Assembly (NCBI GenBank): GCA_014762755.1
Contig: JABURI010000032.1
Coordinates: 1-48,870, forward strand
Direction of reading: 5' to 3'
DNA: 48,870 nucleotides
Origin: Marinobacter sp.
GTDB lineage: Bacteria; Pseudomonadota; Gammaproteobacteria; Pseudomonadales; Oleiphilaceae
In this document: positions 27,517 through 36,365 of the stretch, in pieces
How the letters are laid out: each line of letters opens with the position of its first letter
Numbering within the stretch: position 1 is the stretch's first letter
Notes under the pieces: generated by a model
The model's database searches: none
Seen by the model: only the letters and a program-made list of their open reading frames with translations
What the model was told of the DNA's origin: nothing
Program-made: the position numbers and the translations under genes

Positions 27517-27867
27517 TTGGTTTACTACATCACCAAAGTGGCTGTGACTGCTGTCCTTGTGGTCCTCATTTCTGAAATTGCCAAGCGCAGCTCCGTCATT
27601 GGCGCTGTTCTCGCTTCAGTTCCTCTGACCTCCGTACTCGCCATGATCTGGCTGTATGTGGATACCGGGGATGTCCAGAAAATCAGTGACCTGGCGTCAA
27701 GCATCTTCTGGCTGGTACTGCCTTCTCTCGCCCTGTTCATTGCTCTGCCCCTGTTGCTGGGCAAGGGCATGAATTTCTACCTGAGCCTGATTATTTCAAT
27801 CGGTATCACTGCGGTCTGTTACCTGGTGATGGTGCTCGTATTAAAGCACTTCGGGATCAGTCACTAG
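27517..27867 (+). CDS. DUF3147-like membrane protein
   Basis: four TM helices; SEIAKRSSVIGAVLASVPLTSVLAMIWLY; TTG start with upstream GGAG. Confidence 0.78.
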   Translation: MVYYITKVAVTAVLVVLISEIAKRSSVIGAVLASVPLTSVLAMIWLYVDTGDVQKISDLASSIFWLVLPSLALFIALPLLLGKGMNFYLSLIISIGITAVCYLVMVLVLKHFGISH

Positions 27868-28685
27868 CCCGGATTCAGCGGGTCGAATCGGTAGTAGTCT
27901 TCTAGGGCCTTGAACACTTTCGGCTGCTCGTGCCGCAAGTGCGCCGGCTGCTGGAAGAACGCCTCGGTCAGCACCGCGAAGAATTCTGCCGGCTCGGTGG
28001 CGCCGTAAGGATCGAGCCAGGGTTTGTGGTGGTGCTCGATGGTGGTTTGCAGGTGTTCGTAGGCCTCTGTCATAGTTTGCTGCCAGTGGCTGGCGTGTTC
28101 ACCGCTGAGCGGCGGCGCGCCATCGGCAGAGCCGTCCAGGTAATCGAGCTGGTGGGCAAACTCGTGGAGAATCACGTTGTGCGGGCTGTGGGAATCGTTG
28201 GCGGCGTGCACGCATTCGCTCCAGGCCAGCACCACCTGCCCGTGGCTTGAAGCCTCGCCCGCCCGCACTTCCTCGCCCTCGTGAACGATCATGCCGTGTT
28301 CCCAGGCGTGCTGTACGCGGTAGACATCCGGATACACCAGAATACTGCGGATATCATCGTAGTGGGAAAAGGAGCGCCCCAGGATCAGCAGGCAGGCGTG
28401 ACCGGCAATGGTCAGGCGAACCCGTTCGTCCACTTCAAAGCCATCGCACCCATAGAAGTCTTTCTCCAACAGGAAAAGCTGGACGTATCTCTCCAGGAGT
28501 TCTTTTCGTGCTTCCGGCAACCGGCGATAGAAGGGTACCTGTTCCTCAAGTACTGAACGCCATGGGGCCGGAAAGGGTCGCCGGAGTTCCCGATTGCGGC
28601 GCCAGTTCCGGTAGAAAAACAGGTAAAACACCGAGAGCGATATCAGGATGACCGCAAAAACGGCAAAAACCACGGGTGATGACAT
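27864..28685 (-). CDS. mtfA: zinc-dependent peptidase, MtfA (M90) family
   Basis: NVILHEFAHQLDYLDGSADGAPPL. Confidence 0.92.
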   Translation of the reverse strand: MSSPVVFAVFAVILISLSVFYLFFYRNWRRNRELRRPFPAPWRSVLEEQVPFYRRLPEARKELLERYVQLFLLEKDFYGCDGFEVDERVRLTIAGHACLLILGRSFSHYDDIRSILVYPDVYRVQHAWEHGMIVHEGEEVRAGEASSHGQVVLAWSECVHAANDSHSPHNVILHEFAHQLDYLDGSADGAPPLSGEHASHWQQTMTEAYEHLQTTIEHHHKPWLDPYGATEPAEFFAVLTEAFFQQPAHLRHEQPKVFKALEDYYRFDPLNPG

Positions 28686-28767
28686 ACAACTCCTGCCGGA
28701 TGGGCGTCGAATTACTCCTGATCATACCTGAAAGTCTCATAATCCACCGAACGTGAGAGAGTGGGGG

Positions 28768-28792
28768 CTCCGGGGCAGACACCGCCCCGGAG
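28768..28792 (-). terminator. GC-rich hairpin downstream of truncated osmC-like gene
   Basis: CTCCGGGGC-AGACACC-GCCCCGGAG, 9-bp stem, just past the remnant's stop codon on the minus strand. Confidence 0.55.
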
Positions 28793-28799
28793 TTGTCGG

Positions 28800-28945
28800 T
28801 CAGGCCCGCTCGAGGGTAACCGGCACCGGCCGGCAGACCGTATTGCAGACCGGAGAGTGATCCCTGGCAAAACTCAGCAGGTCATTCAGTTCGTCGTCGC
28901 TGCAATCGGCCTCGATGTCCATCACGATGCGGATTCTGCCGTCCG
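28800..28945 (-). pseudogene. 3' remnant of OsmC family protein gene
   Basis: minus-strand reading ends ...TDGRIRIVMDIEADCSDDELNDLLSFARDHSPVCNTVCRPVPVTLERA*; no N-terminal part follows upstream. Confidence 0.82.
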
Positions 28946-29279
28946 TAAATGCGAGGACTGGCTCAAGGAGCACTACAGGGAACCAGGCGCCATTACCCGG
29001 CTGGTCGAAGCCTCGGCGTTGCCGGAGCGAACCCTGAAACGGCGGTTCAAAGATGCCACCGGGACCTCGTTGTTGGGATACCTTCAGAACCTGCGGATCG
29101 AGGAAGCAAAGAGGGCCCTTGAGCAGGGCAGCCTGTCGGTGGAAGAGGTCAGCGTGGCTGCCGGCTACGAGGATGTCTCGTTCTTTCGCCGGTTGTTCAA
29201 GCGACTGACCGGACTAACTCCGGGTGAATACCGGCGCCTGTTCCGCCCGCTGCTGGAGGAGTCGGAAGTCCCGCTGTAA
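28932..29279 (+). pseudogene. 3' remnant of AraC/GlxA-type transcriptional regulator gene (HTH domain only)
   Basis: ADSAVRKCEDWLKEHYREPGAITRLVEASALPERTLKRRFKDATGTSLLGYLQNLRIEEAKRAL...GLTPGEYRRLF; upstream part of the ORF is antisense to the osmC remnant. Confidence 0.82.
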
Positions 29280-29347
29280 GCAGTTGGCTTTAGGAGCATG
29301 GGCGCTTATGCTCTCATCACACATGTTCCTTAATCGGGAGTCTCCCT

Positions 29348-29803
29348 ATGAGTCTGGCTGTTGCACTGCACGTTCTTTCCGCTGTGATCTGGGTCGGCGG
29401 TATGTTTTTCGCCTACATGGCCATGCGGCCGGCAGTGGTCGAGGTGATCGAAGCGTCCCAGCGCGGGGTGCTCTGGTGCCACACACTGTCCCGATTCTTC
29501 CGCTGGGTGTGGGCCGCCGTCATCCTGTTGCTGGTGACCGGTTACTGGATGGTTTTCAATGTGTTTGGCGGCATGGCAGGGGCCGGGTGGCATATCCACG
29601 CCATGCAGGGGCTGGGGATCGTGATGATGCTGCTCTACTTTCACGTGTATTTCGCGCCTTTCCGACGGCTCAAGCTGGCCGTGGCCAACAAGGATCCCCA
29701 GGAAGGCGGGCGCCAGGTGGGGCAGATCCGCAAGCTGGTGGGCACCAACCTGATCCTGGGATTGATCGTCGTGGCGATCGGTGCCGGTGGCCGCTATCTC
29801 TGA
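29348..29803 (+). CDS. CopD family membrane protein
   Basis: LHVLSAVIWVGGMFFAYMAMRPA; four TM helices. Confidence 0.82.
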   Translation: MSLAVALHVLSAVIWVGGMFFAYMAMRPAVVEVIEASQRGVLWCHTLSRFFRWVWAAVILLLVTGYWMVFNVFGGMAGAGWHIHAMQGLGIVMMLLYFHVYFAPFRRLKLAVANKDPQEGGRQVGQIRKLVGTNLILGLIVVAIGAGGRYL

Positions 29804-29835
29804 GTCAGGCCATCGTTGATCGGAGATCAGGATCG

Positions 29836-30306
29836 ATGTCACCCATACGCGAGAAAGCCATTACCGGCCTCAAAGCCGGCGACTCCTTTACCATCACCCG
29901 CACCTTCACCGAGGAGGAAACCCTGGCGTTCGGTGAGATCAGCCGGGACCATAACCCGGTGCACTACGATGACAGGTTCGCCGGGGAAAAGAACCTGCAG
30001 GGCCGAATCTGCCATGGCCTGCTGGTGGGTGGGATGATCACCGAGGTGGGCGGTCAGATCGGCTGGCTTGCCTCCGGGATGAACTTCCGGTTCAGGCGGC
30101 CGGTGTATTTCGGAGACACCGTCGCGTGTGTCTTTACGATTACCGAGGTGGACGAAAGGAACCGGGCGAGGGCGGAGGCGGTATTGACGAATCAGCACGG
30201 TGAAACCGTCATCGAAGCTTGGCTGGCCGGTGTGCTACCTGGCGAACCGGAGCGGCAGATTATGGCGCAGTCCGCTGCCGGTTCTTGTATTACTCAAAAG
30301 AGCTAA
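29836..30306 (+). CDS. MaoC-like hotdog dehydratase ((R)-specific enoyl-CoA hydratase type)
   Basis: FGEISRDHNPVHYDDRFAGE ... RICHGLLVGGMI. Confidence 0.9.
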   Translation: MSPIREKAITGLKAGDSFTITRTFTEEETLAFGEISRDHNPVHYDDRFAGEKNLQGRICHGLLVGGMITEVGGQIGWLASGMNFRFRRPVYFGDTVACVFTITEVDERNRARAEAVLTNQHGETVIEAWLAGVLPGEPERQIMAQSAAGSCITQKS

Positions 30307-30348
30307 TTCCAGGGGCTGGAGAAAACAGACACGGGAAGTCCTGGGACC

Positions 30349-31182
30349 ATGACGATCTATTTACTCAGCATATTGATCATTCTCGTCCTTGCCGGACTGT
30401 CTGCAAGGCGTTATGCCGATCGCTGGGCAGATTGGCAAGTCATGGAGTCACTGGTCCGGAACCAGCCGCGGGATCCCGCCCGATTTGACCCGGCCATGGT
30501 CGACCACCTGCCGGAACCGGCCCGGCGTTACTTTCATTACACCATCGCCCCGGGAACGCCGCTCTACACCGTAGCGACGCTTTCCATGCAGGGAAAATTC
30601 GGCATGGGCGATCGTGACAAGCCAGATTACCTGGCGATGTCGGCTCGGCAGACCCTGGCGGCGCCGGTCGGTTTCATCTGGAGCATGAATGCACGGCGCG
30701 CCTGGATGCGGATCTCCGGTTCGGACACCGGTCGCTGGACACGATTCTGGTTAGTGGGGTTGCTGCCGGTGGCCCGCATGGGGGGGACGCCGGATCACGC
30801 CCGCTCGGCATTCGGGCGTTACGTGGCGGAAGCCGTATTCTGGACACCCGCGGCGCTGCTTCCGGGTTCAAACGTGCACTGGGAACTCGTGGATGTGAAC
30901 GTCGCCCGGGTAACAGTGCGCCATGGTGGGTTATCCCAGTCGGTGGATGTGACGGTTGCAGAGGATGGCCAACCGCTTCAGGTGTATTTTGACCGCTGGA
31001 GTAATGCCAACCCGGACAAGGAATACCGATGGCAGCCTTTTGGCGGATACCTCTCCGAATTCAGGGAAGTGGAGGGATTCCGGTTGCCCATGCATGTTGA
31101 GGCCGGCAACCATTTTGGCACGGAGCGCTATTTTCCGTTCTTTGTGGTGGATGTGACGGAGATTGGGTTTCCCCATGACTGA
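30349..31182 (+). CDS. conserved hypothetical protein (DUF6544/DUF6920-like)
   Basis: PEPARRYFHYTIAPGTPL, AEAVFWTPAALLP. Confidence 0.65.
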   Translation: MTIYLLSILIILVLAGLSARRYADRWADWQVMESLVRNQPRDPARFDPAMVDHLPEPARRYFHYTIAPGTPLYTVATLSMQGKFGMGDRDKPDYLAMSARQTLAAPVGFIWSMNARRAWMRISGSDTGRWTRFWLVGLLPVARMGGTPDHARSAFGRYVAEAVFWTPAALLPGSNVHWELVDVNVARVTVRHGGLSQSVDVTVAEDGQPLQVYFDRWSNANPDKEYRWQPFGGYLSEFREVEGFRLPMHVEAGNHFGTERYFPFFVVDVTEIGFPHD

Positions 31183-32008
31183 GCGGCGACAACAGGCCTT
31201 CAAATTGAGGACCTGGGTTCAGGGGCATCCGGTGCTGGCGTTTCCTCTGGTGTATCTGGGTTGGGCTTACCTGTTCTGGACACCGGTGCTGCTCTCGGAT
31301 TCTTCCGTCTGGGCCTTTCCCAATCTCCTGTGGTTCCTGCTGGGAGGTGCCAGCCCGGTGGTAGCGGGACTGTCGCTGGCGGCGATTTCCGGCGGCCGGC
31401 GCCGGTTGCGTGACCTGGGCCGGCGATTGGTGGACTGGCGCCGGATTCCTGCCGTCTGGTGGCTGGGGCTCCTGGTGTTCTGGCTGGTTTTCGATCTGGC
31501 CAAGGCCGGCATCGCCGTCCTTCTGGGCATCACAGATACACCGCTGGATCCTGACTGGGGACTGTTCTTCAATCCCGGTCCGTTGTTGTTTCTTCTGCTG
31601 TTATCTTTCGTGTTTCCGGCAATCGAGGAAGTGGGCCTGAGGGGCTATTACCTCGAGACTCTGCAACAACACCTGAGCCCGGTCCTGTCCGGCCTGATCA
31701 ATGGCCTGGTCTGGGCCGCCTGGCATGCGTCCTTCGTATGGTTCCCTGGCTACTATGCCAATACCACCTTCAACCCGGAGCTATACTGGTGGGTGCCCAT
31801 GATCGTCTGCCATACCCTGATGATCATGCATGTCTATAATCGCACCGGGCGCAGTATCCTGGCGGTGCTGGTTTTTCACGCGATGATGAACTTCACTGGC
31901 GAGTGGCTGCGCATTTCGCCGGACATGTATCCTTTCATGCTTGCCGGTAATGTCATTCTCGCCGCACTGGTTGTGCTGGTGTGGCAGAAACGGCCTTCAC
32001 CTGCCTGA
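31175..32008 (+). CDS. CPBP family intramembrane metalloprotease
   Basis: EEVGLRGYYLETLQ and AAWHASFVW motifs; overlaps previous CDS by 8 nt. Confidence 0.88.
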   Translation: MTERRQQAFKLRTWVQGHPVLAFPLVYLGWAYLFWTPVLLSDSSVWAFPNLLWFLLGGASPVVAGLSLAAISGGRRRLRDLGRRLVDWRRIPAVWWLGLLVFWLVFDLAKAGIAVLLGITDTPLDPDWGLFFNPGPLLFLLLLSFVFPAIEEVGLRGYYLETLQQHLSPVLSGLINGLVWAAWHASFVWFPGYYANTTFNPELYWWVPMIVCHTLMIMHVYNRTGRSILAVLVFHAMMNFTGEWLRISPDMYPFMLAGNVILAALVVLVWQKRPSPA

Positions 32009-32018
32009 TGTCCTGTGC

Positions 32019-32438
32019 TTAGCGAACAACAAAGATCGACACATCGCTGTGTTTTACCAGCCTGGCAGCGTTGGAATGCAGAATGTGCAGCCGGTCGCCG
32101 GTGCCGGGCGGGTGAGAGGCCATCACCACGAGATCCGCGCCGGTTTCCTTGATCACATCCAGGAGCCTGTCATCAAGTTCCACCGCAGTGTCTGGCGTCT
32201 CAATCACTTCTGACTGGGTCTTGATGCCGTGGGCCTTGCCTTGCTCCTCAGCGAATTCCTTGAGTTTCGCCGCCAGCTCCTTGGGGTTGTGCGCGGCCGC
32301 ACCGGGCGTGGTGTTGGTGACGGTCACGTAGCAGAGCGTGGAGTTGTAATGCTTGGCAATATCGATCGCCGTCTCCAGCGTTTTGGGCATTTTCTCCAGG
32401 TGTGACAAGTCCACCGGAATCAGGATCTTGCTGTACAT
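32019..32438 (-). CDS. universal stress protein (UspA family)
   Basis: MYSKILIPVDLSHLEK ... VVMASHPPGTGDRLHILHSNAARLVKHSDVSIFVVR. Confidence 0.92.
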   Translation of the reverse strand: MYSKILIPVDLSHLEKMPKTLETAIDIAKHYNSTLCYVTVTNTTPGAAAHNPKELAAKLKEFAEEQGKAHGIKTQSEVIETPDTAVELDDRLLDVIKETGADLVVMASHPPGTGDRLHILHSNAARLVKHSDVSIFVVR

Positions 32439-32598
32439 AGCGCGTACCTCCTGTGTGGGTTGGCAAAAGTGTCTTTTGCTACATACTTCAAGAGTGGCAT
32501 TCAAACGCGGATGCTGCCAATTCTTTGGCTGTTTGTTTGATTCGTAGCAAATTCACTCGGACTATGGCAGTGAAGCCGTGGAGAAAAAGGAGCGAGCG

Positions 32599-32931
32599 AT
32601 GAAATATATCTTCGAAGTCCGGGTGCTGGAAGGCCACACCGCCGAGGAATACGCCGACGCCTGGGTTCGGGCCAGCGAACTGATCCAGCAGGCGCCGGGC
32701 GCCCGCGGCACCATGCTCCACCGGAAGATTGGCGAGCCGAATACCCTGATCGCCATCGCATCCTGGGACAGCAAGGAATCCCGGGATGCCATGGAGGCCA
32801 ACAAGGATCCGAGGATTACCGAGATCATCCGCAGCGCCGCGCCCTTTGTGGAGATTACGCCACTGGGTGAGTTCGAGGAGCCGGAGTGGGTGGTGATGCC
32901 GCCGGATTCGGGGCAGGAGTGGGGAATGTGA
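32599..32931 (+). CDS. antibiotic biosynthesis monooxygenase-like (dimeric alpha/beta barrel) protein
   Basis: GARGTMLHRKIGEPNTLIAIASWDSKESRDAMEAN. Confidence 0.7.
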   Translation: MKYIFEVRVLEGHTAEEYADAWVRASELIQQAPGARGTMLHRKIGEPNTLIAIASWDSKESRDAMEANKDPRITEIIRSAAPFVEITPLGEFEEPEWVVMPPDSGQEWGM

Positions 32932-33010
32932 ACGCTGTCTGATCCGGCGGTGAACGGTACTTTGGACTATATTTATCCGACGCCCTGTATCGTTCATCCG
33001 GAGGTCAGTC

Positions 33011-34510
33011 ATGTCTGTTCGTGAAATACCCCTGTTCATTGATGGTAAGCCAGTCCGTTCGGAGAGTTCGGAGTGGCGAGATGTCGTCAATCCTGCCACC
33101 CAGGAGGTCGTTTCCCGGGTGCCGTTTGCCACCGAGGCGGAAGTGGAGCGGGCCGTCGCGTCTGCCAATGAGGCGTTCCGCGAATGGCGGAAGGTCTCGC
33201 TCGCCCAGCGCATGCGTATCATGCTGAAATTCCAGGCTCTTGTCCGAGAGCACACCAAAGAGCTGGCGGCGCTGATCACCGAGGAACACGGCAAGACCCT
33301 GCCCGATGCCGAAGGCGAGGTTGGCCGGGGTCTGGAAGTGATCGAACACGCCTGTTCGATCACTTCCCTGCAGCTTGGTGAGATCGCCGAGAATGCGGCC
33401 GGTGGAGTGAATGTCTATTCCCTTAACCAGCCCCTGGGCGTAGGGGCAGGCATTACGGCTTTCAACTTCCCGGTGATGCTGCCCTGTTTCATGTTCCCGC
33501 TGGCTATCGCGACCGGCAACACCTTTATTCTCAAGCCTTCCGAGCAGGATCCCAGTTCCACCATGCGGCTGGTGGAACTGGCTCATGAAGCCGGCATTCC
33601 TGCTGGAGTTCTCAATGTGGTCCATGGCGGCCCGGACGTGGCCAACATGATCTGTGATCACCCGGACATCAAGGCGCTCTCTTTCATCGGTTCCACCCAC
33701 GTGGGCACCCACATCTACGACCGTGCCGGTGCGGCCGGAAAACGCGTCCAGGCCATGATGGGCGCGAAGAACCACTGCGTGATCATGCCGGATGCCAACC
33801 GCAGCCAGGCCATCAACAATATGATCGGTTCGGCCTTCGGTGCGGCCGGGCAGCGCTGTATGGCCAACTCGGTGCTGGTCCTGGTGGGCAAGGCCCGGGA
33901 ATGGCTGCCGGAAATCATCGAGAAATCGAAGAACCTGAAGGTTGGCCCCGGTATTCAGCGGGATGCGGATCTCGGCCCCCTGGTCTCTCCCCAGGCCCTC
34001 AAACGAGTGGTCGGTCTGATCGACAAAGGCGAGAAGGAGGGCGCGACCCTGGCCCTCGATGGCCGCGGCTGCACGGTTGAGGGGTACCCGGAGGGCAATT
34101 TCGTGGGGCCGACCATCTTCACAAACGTGAAGCCGGAAATGACCATCTACCGGGAGGAAGTTTTCGGGCCAGTCCTCTGTGTGGTGGAGGTGGATACCCT
34201 GGATGACGCCATCGAGTTCATCAACCGCAACCCCAACGGCAATGGCACGTCCATTTTCACTGGTTCCGGTTGGGCCGCCCGTCGCTTCGAGAATGACATC
34301 GATGTGGGGCAGGTAGGTATCAATGTGCCGATCCCGGTTCCGGTTGCTTTCTTCAGCTTTACCGGCTCCCGGGGCTCCAAGTTGGGGGACCTTGGTCCCA
34401 ACGGCAAGCAGGCGATTCAGTTCTGGACCCAGACCAAAACCGTCACTGCACGATGGTTCGAGCCTGACAATTTGTCCGAAGAGGTCAATACTACTATCTC
34501 GATGAAGTAA
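33011..34510 (+). CDS. mmsA: CoA-acylating methylmalonate-semialdehyde dehydrogenase
   Basis: [84 protein letters not shown]. Confidence 0.93.
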   Translation: MSVREIPLFIDGKPVRSESSEWRDVVNPATQEVVSRVPFATEAEVERAVASANEAFREWRKVSLAQRMRIMLKFQALVREHTKELAALITEEHGKTLPDAEGEVGRGLEVIEHACSITSLQLGEIAENAAGGVNVYSLNQPLGVGAGITAFNFPVMLPCFMFPLAIATGNTFILKPSEQDPSSTMRLVELAHEAGIPAGVLNVVHGGPDVANMICDHPDIKALSFIGSTHVGTHIYDRAGAAGKRVQAMMGAKNHCVIMPDANRSQAINNMIGSAFGAAGQRCMANSVLVLVGKAREWLPEIIEKSKNLKVGPGIQRDADLGPLVSPQALKRVVGLIDKGEKEGATLALDGRGCTVEGYPEGNFVGPTIFTNVKPEMTIYREEVFGPVLCVVEVDTLDDAIEFINRNPNGNGTSIFTGSGWAARRFENDIDVGQVGINVPIPVPVAFFSFTGSRGSKLGDLGPNGKQAIQFWTQTKTVTARWFEPDNLSEEVNTTISMK

Positions 34511-34517
34511 AAAAAGC

Positions 34518-34535
34518 GGGCCGGGCGACCGGCCC
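34518..34535. other. intercistronic hairpin between mmsA and dctP
   Basis: GGGCCGG-GCGA-CCGGCCC, 7-bp perfect stem. Confidence 0.55.
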
Positions 34536-34587
34536 ATCGGTTCATCTTTCCAAAACCAATGTACGAACAACAAAAGGAAGAGAAACC

Positions 34588-35640
34588 ATGACTCAGAAGT
34601 TGAATGTTTCCGCAGCGCTGGCAGCCGGCTTCACCGCCCTTACCCTGTCAACGGCCATCCACGCCGCTGGTCCGAAGAAGCTGGATGTGGCCAGTACCTT
34701 CAACACCAACATCTTCATCGGTGAGGGTGCGGTCCGCTTCGCGGAGGAACTGAACACCGTGACTGATGGCAATGTCGAGCTGGAGGTCCATAACCCCGGT
34801 GATCTGGTACCCGCATTCGAGGTATTCAACTCGGTGTCTTCCGGCGCCATACCTGCCGGCTGGGACTGGATCGGTTATTGGGCCGGTACCGTACCGGTGA
34901 CCAACCTCTACGGTGCACTGCCTTTCGGTCCCACTCCCGAGGCGTTTATGTCCTGGATGTGGTCCGGTGAGGGCACTGAGCTGCTCCAGAGTGCCTACGA
35001 TGACTACAACGTGAAGGTATTGCCCTGCTTTATCTCGCCCCAGGAGACCGGTGGCTGGTACAACAAGGAAATCAACAGCATCAAGGACTTTGATGGTCTG
35101 CGTATCCGGATTTCCGGCCTCGGTGCCAAGGTATTGAACAAATACGGCGCGTCCACCCAGCTGATTCCAGGCGGTGAGATCTATCTGGCTCTGGAGCGTG
35201 GGCGTATCGATGCCACCGAGTTCTCCGTGCCCCAGGTGGATCAGCTCATGGGCTTCGAGGAGATCACCAAGTATTACTATTTCCCGGGTTGGCACCAGTC
35301 AGCCAGCTGGTTCTCGTTCATCATCAACAAGGATGTCTGGAACGAGTATGACGACGCCACCAAGGCCAAGTTCGAGACCGCCTGCCGGGCAACCCTGCAG
35401 TGGTCCATGGCAGAAGCACCGGCCGAGCAAATGCGTGTCATCGGCAAGCTGAAGGAGAAGGGCATTGAGGTCAAGCGCTTCCCGGATGAGGTCATTTCCC
35501 AGCTGCGCAAGGGCTGGGATGAGGTCCGTGCCGAGGAGATGAAGAACAATCCGCGCTTCAAGGAGGCCTATGAGTCGCTGATGGAACATACCCAGTTGGT
35601 CAACGACTGGTACGACCTGCAGGCCATTCCGAGGGATTGA
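34588..35640 (+). CDS. TRAP transporter substrate-binding protein, DctP (TakP-like)
   Basis: signal peptide; ETGGWYNKEINSIKDFDGLRIRISGLGAKVLNKYGAS; GEIYLALERGRIDATEF. Confidence 0.92.
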   Translation: MTQKLNVSAALAAGFTALTLSTAIHAAGPKKLDVASTFNTNIFIGEGAVRFAEELNTVTDGNVELEVHNPGDLVPAFEVFNSVSSGAIPAGWDWIGYWAGTVPVTNLYGALPFGPTPEAFMSWMWSGEGTELLQSAYDDYNVKVLPCFISPQETGGWYNKEINSIKDFDGLRIRISGLGAKVLNKYGASTQLIPGGEIYLALERGRIDATEFSVPQVDQLMGFEEITKYYYFPGWHQSASWFSFIINKDVWNEYDDATKAKFETACRATLQWSMAEAPAEQMRVIGKLKEKGIEVKRFPDEVISQLRKGWDEVRAEEMKNNPRFKEAYESLMEHTQLVNDWYDLQAIPRD

Positions 35641-35655
35641 TTCGGTAATGCTCGT

Positions 35656-35683
35656 GCCGGCGGTGGCGAAAGTCACCGCCGGC
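35656..35683 (+). other. strong intercistronic stem with GAAA tetraloop between dctP and dctQ
   Basis: GCCGGCGGTGGC-GAAA-GTCACCGCCGGC; 12-bp stem with one G-U pair. Confidence 0.75.
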
Positions 35684-35723
35684 GTTCCACGACTCTTTCA
35701 GGCCTGACGGATACACCTGCAGT

Positions 35724-36365
35724 ATGAACTCCAACACTGGTCATTATTCCGATTCCCTTCCGCCCTGGCGTAATGGACTCGCCAGAATTCTCGCAACAAT
35801 TGCTCGACCACTGATCGCTATTGGCGTGTGGCTTGGCCGGGTGTCGAGCTGGCTTGTGCTGGCCATCATGTTTGTGGTGCTCACCACGGTGGTGATGAAC
35901 GCCGTGGGGTGGAATGAACTGTTTAGCTGGGATGACAAGGTCCTGTTGCTGGGCAATGCCATCACCATTAATTCGGTGACGGAGATGCAGTGGCATTTGT
36001 TCGGCCTGATGACACTGATCGGTGGCAGCTATGCCCTCCACTCCGACACCCATGTCCGGGTGGATATCCTGCACCACCGCCTTGGACCCGCTGGCAGACA
36101 CTGGGTCGACATCATCGGACACCTTGTGTTTCTGATTCCCTTCTGCGTGTTGATCGCCTGGTTATCGAAGCACTTTGTGCAGATGTCCTATGTCTCGGGA
36201 GAGCAATCCAACTACGGCGGGCTGACGGACCGGTATCTGATCAAGGGGGCCTTGCCCGCCGGCCTGGTCTTGCTGGCGATCAGCGGTCTGGGGCAGATCC
36301 TCGATCGCCTGGCCAGGATCCTGGATCCGCGCCGTGATGCAGAGGAGGCCGGTCATGCTGGATGA
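35724..36365 (+). CDS. TRAP transporter small permease, DctQ
   Basis: four TM helices; LFGLMTLIGGSYALHSDTHVRVDILHHRLGPAGRHWVDI. Confidence 0.9.
   Translation: MNSNTGHYSDSLPPWRNGLARILATIARPLIAIGVWLGRVSSWLVLAIMFVVLTTVVMNAVGWNELFSWDDKVLLLGNAITINSVTEMQWHLFGLMTLIGGSYALHSDTHVRVDILHHRLGPAGRHWVDIIGHLVFLIPFCVLIAWLSKHFVQMSYVSGEQSNYGGLTDRYLIKGALPAGLVLLAISGLGQILDRLARILDPRRDAEEAGHAG

Noticed and set aside
28761-28931. N-terminal part of the 172-aa ORF annotated through the AraC HTH
   Set aside because: It starts in a terminator-like hairpin and is antisense to the osmC remnant; not a genuine N-terminus.
33005-34573. 522-aa minus-strand ORF opposite mmsA
   Set aside because: His/Gly/Asp-rich antisense shadow of a strongly conserved dehydrogenase gene.
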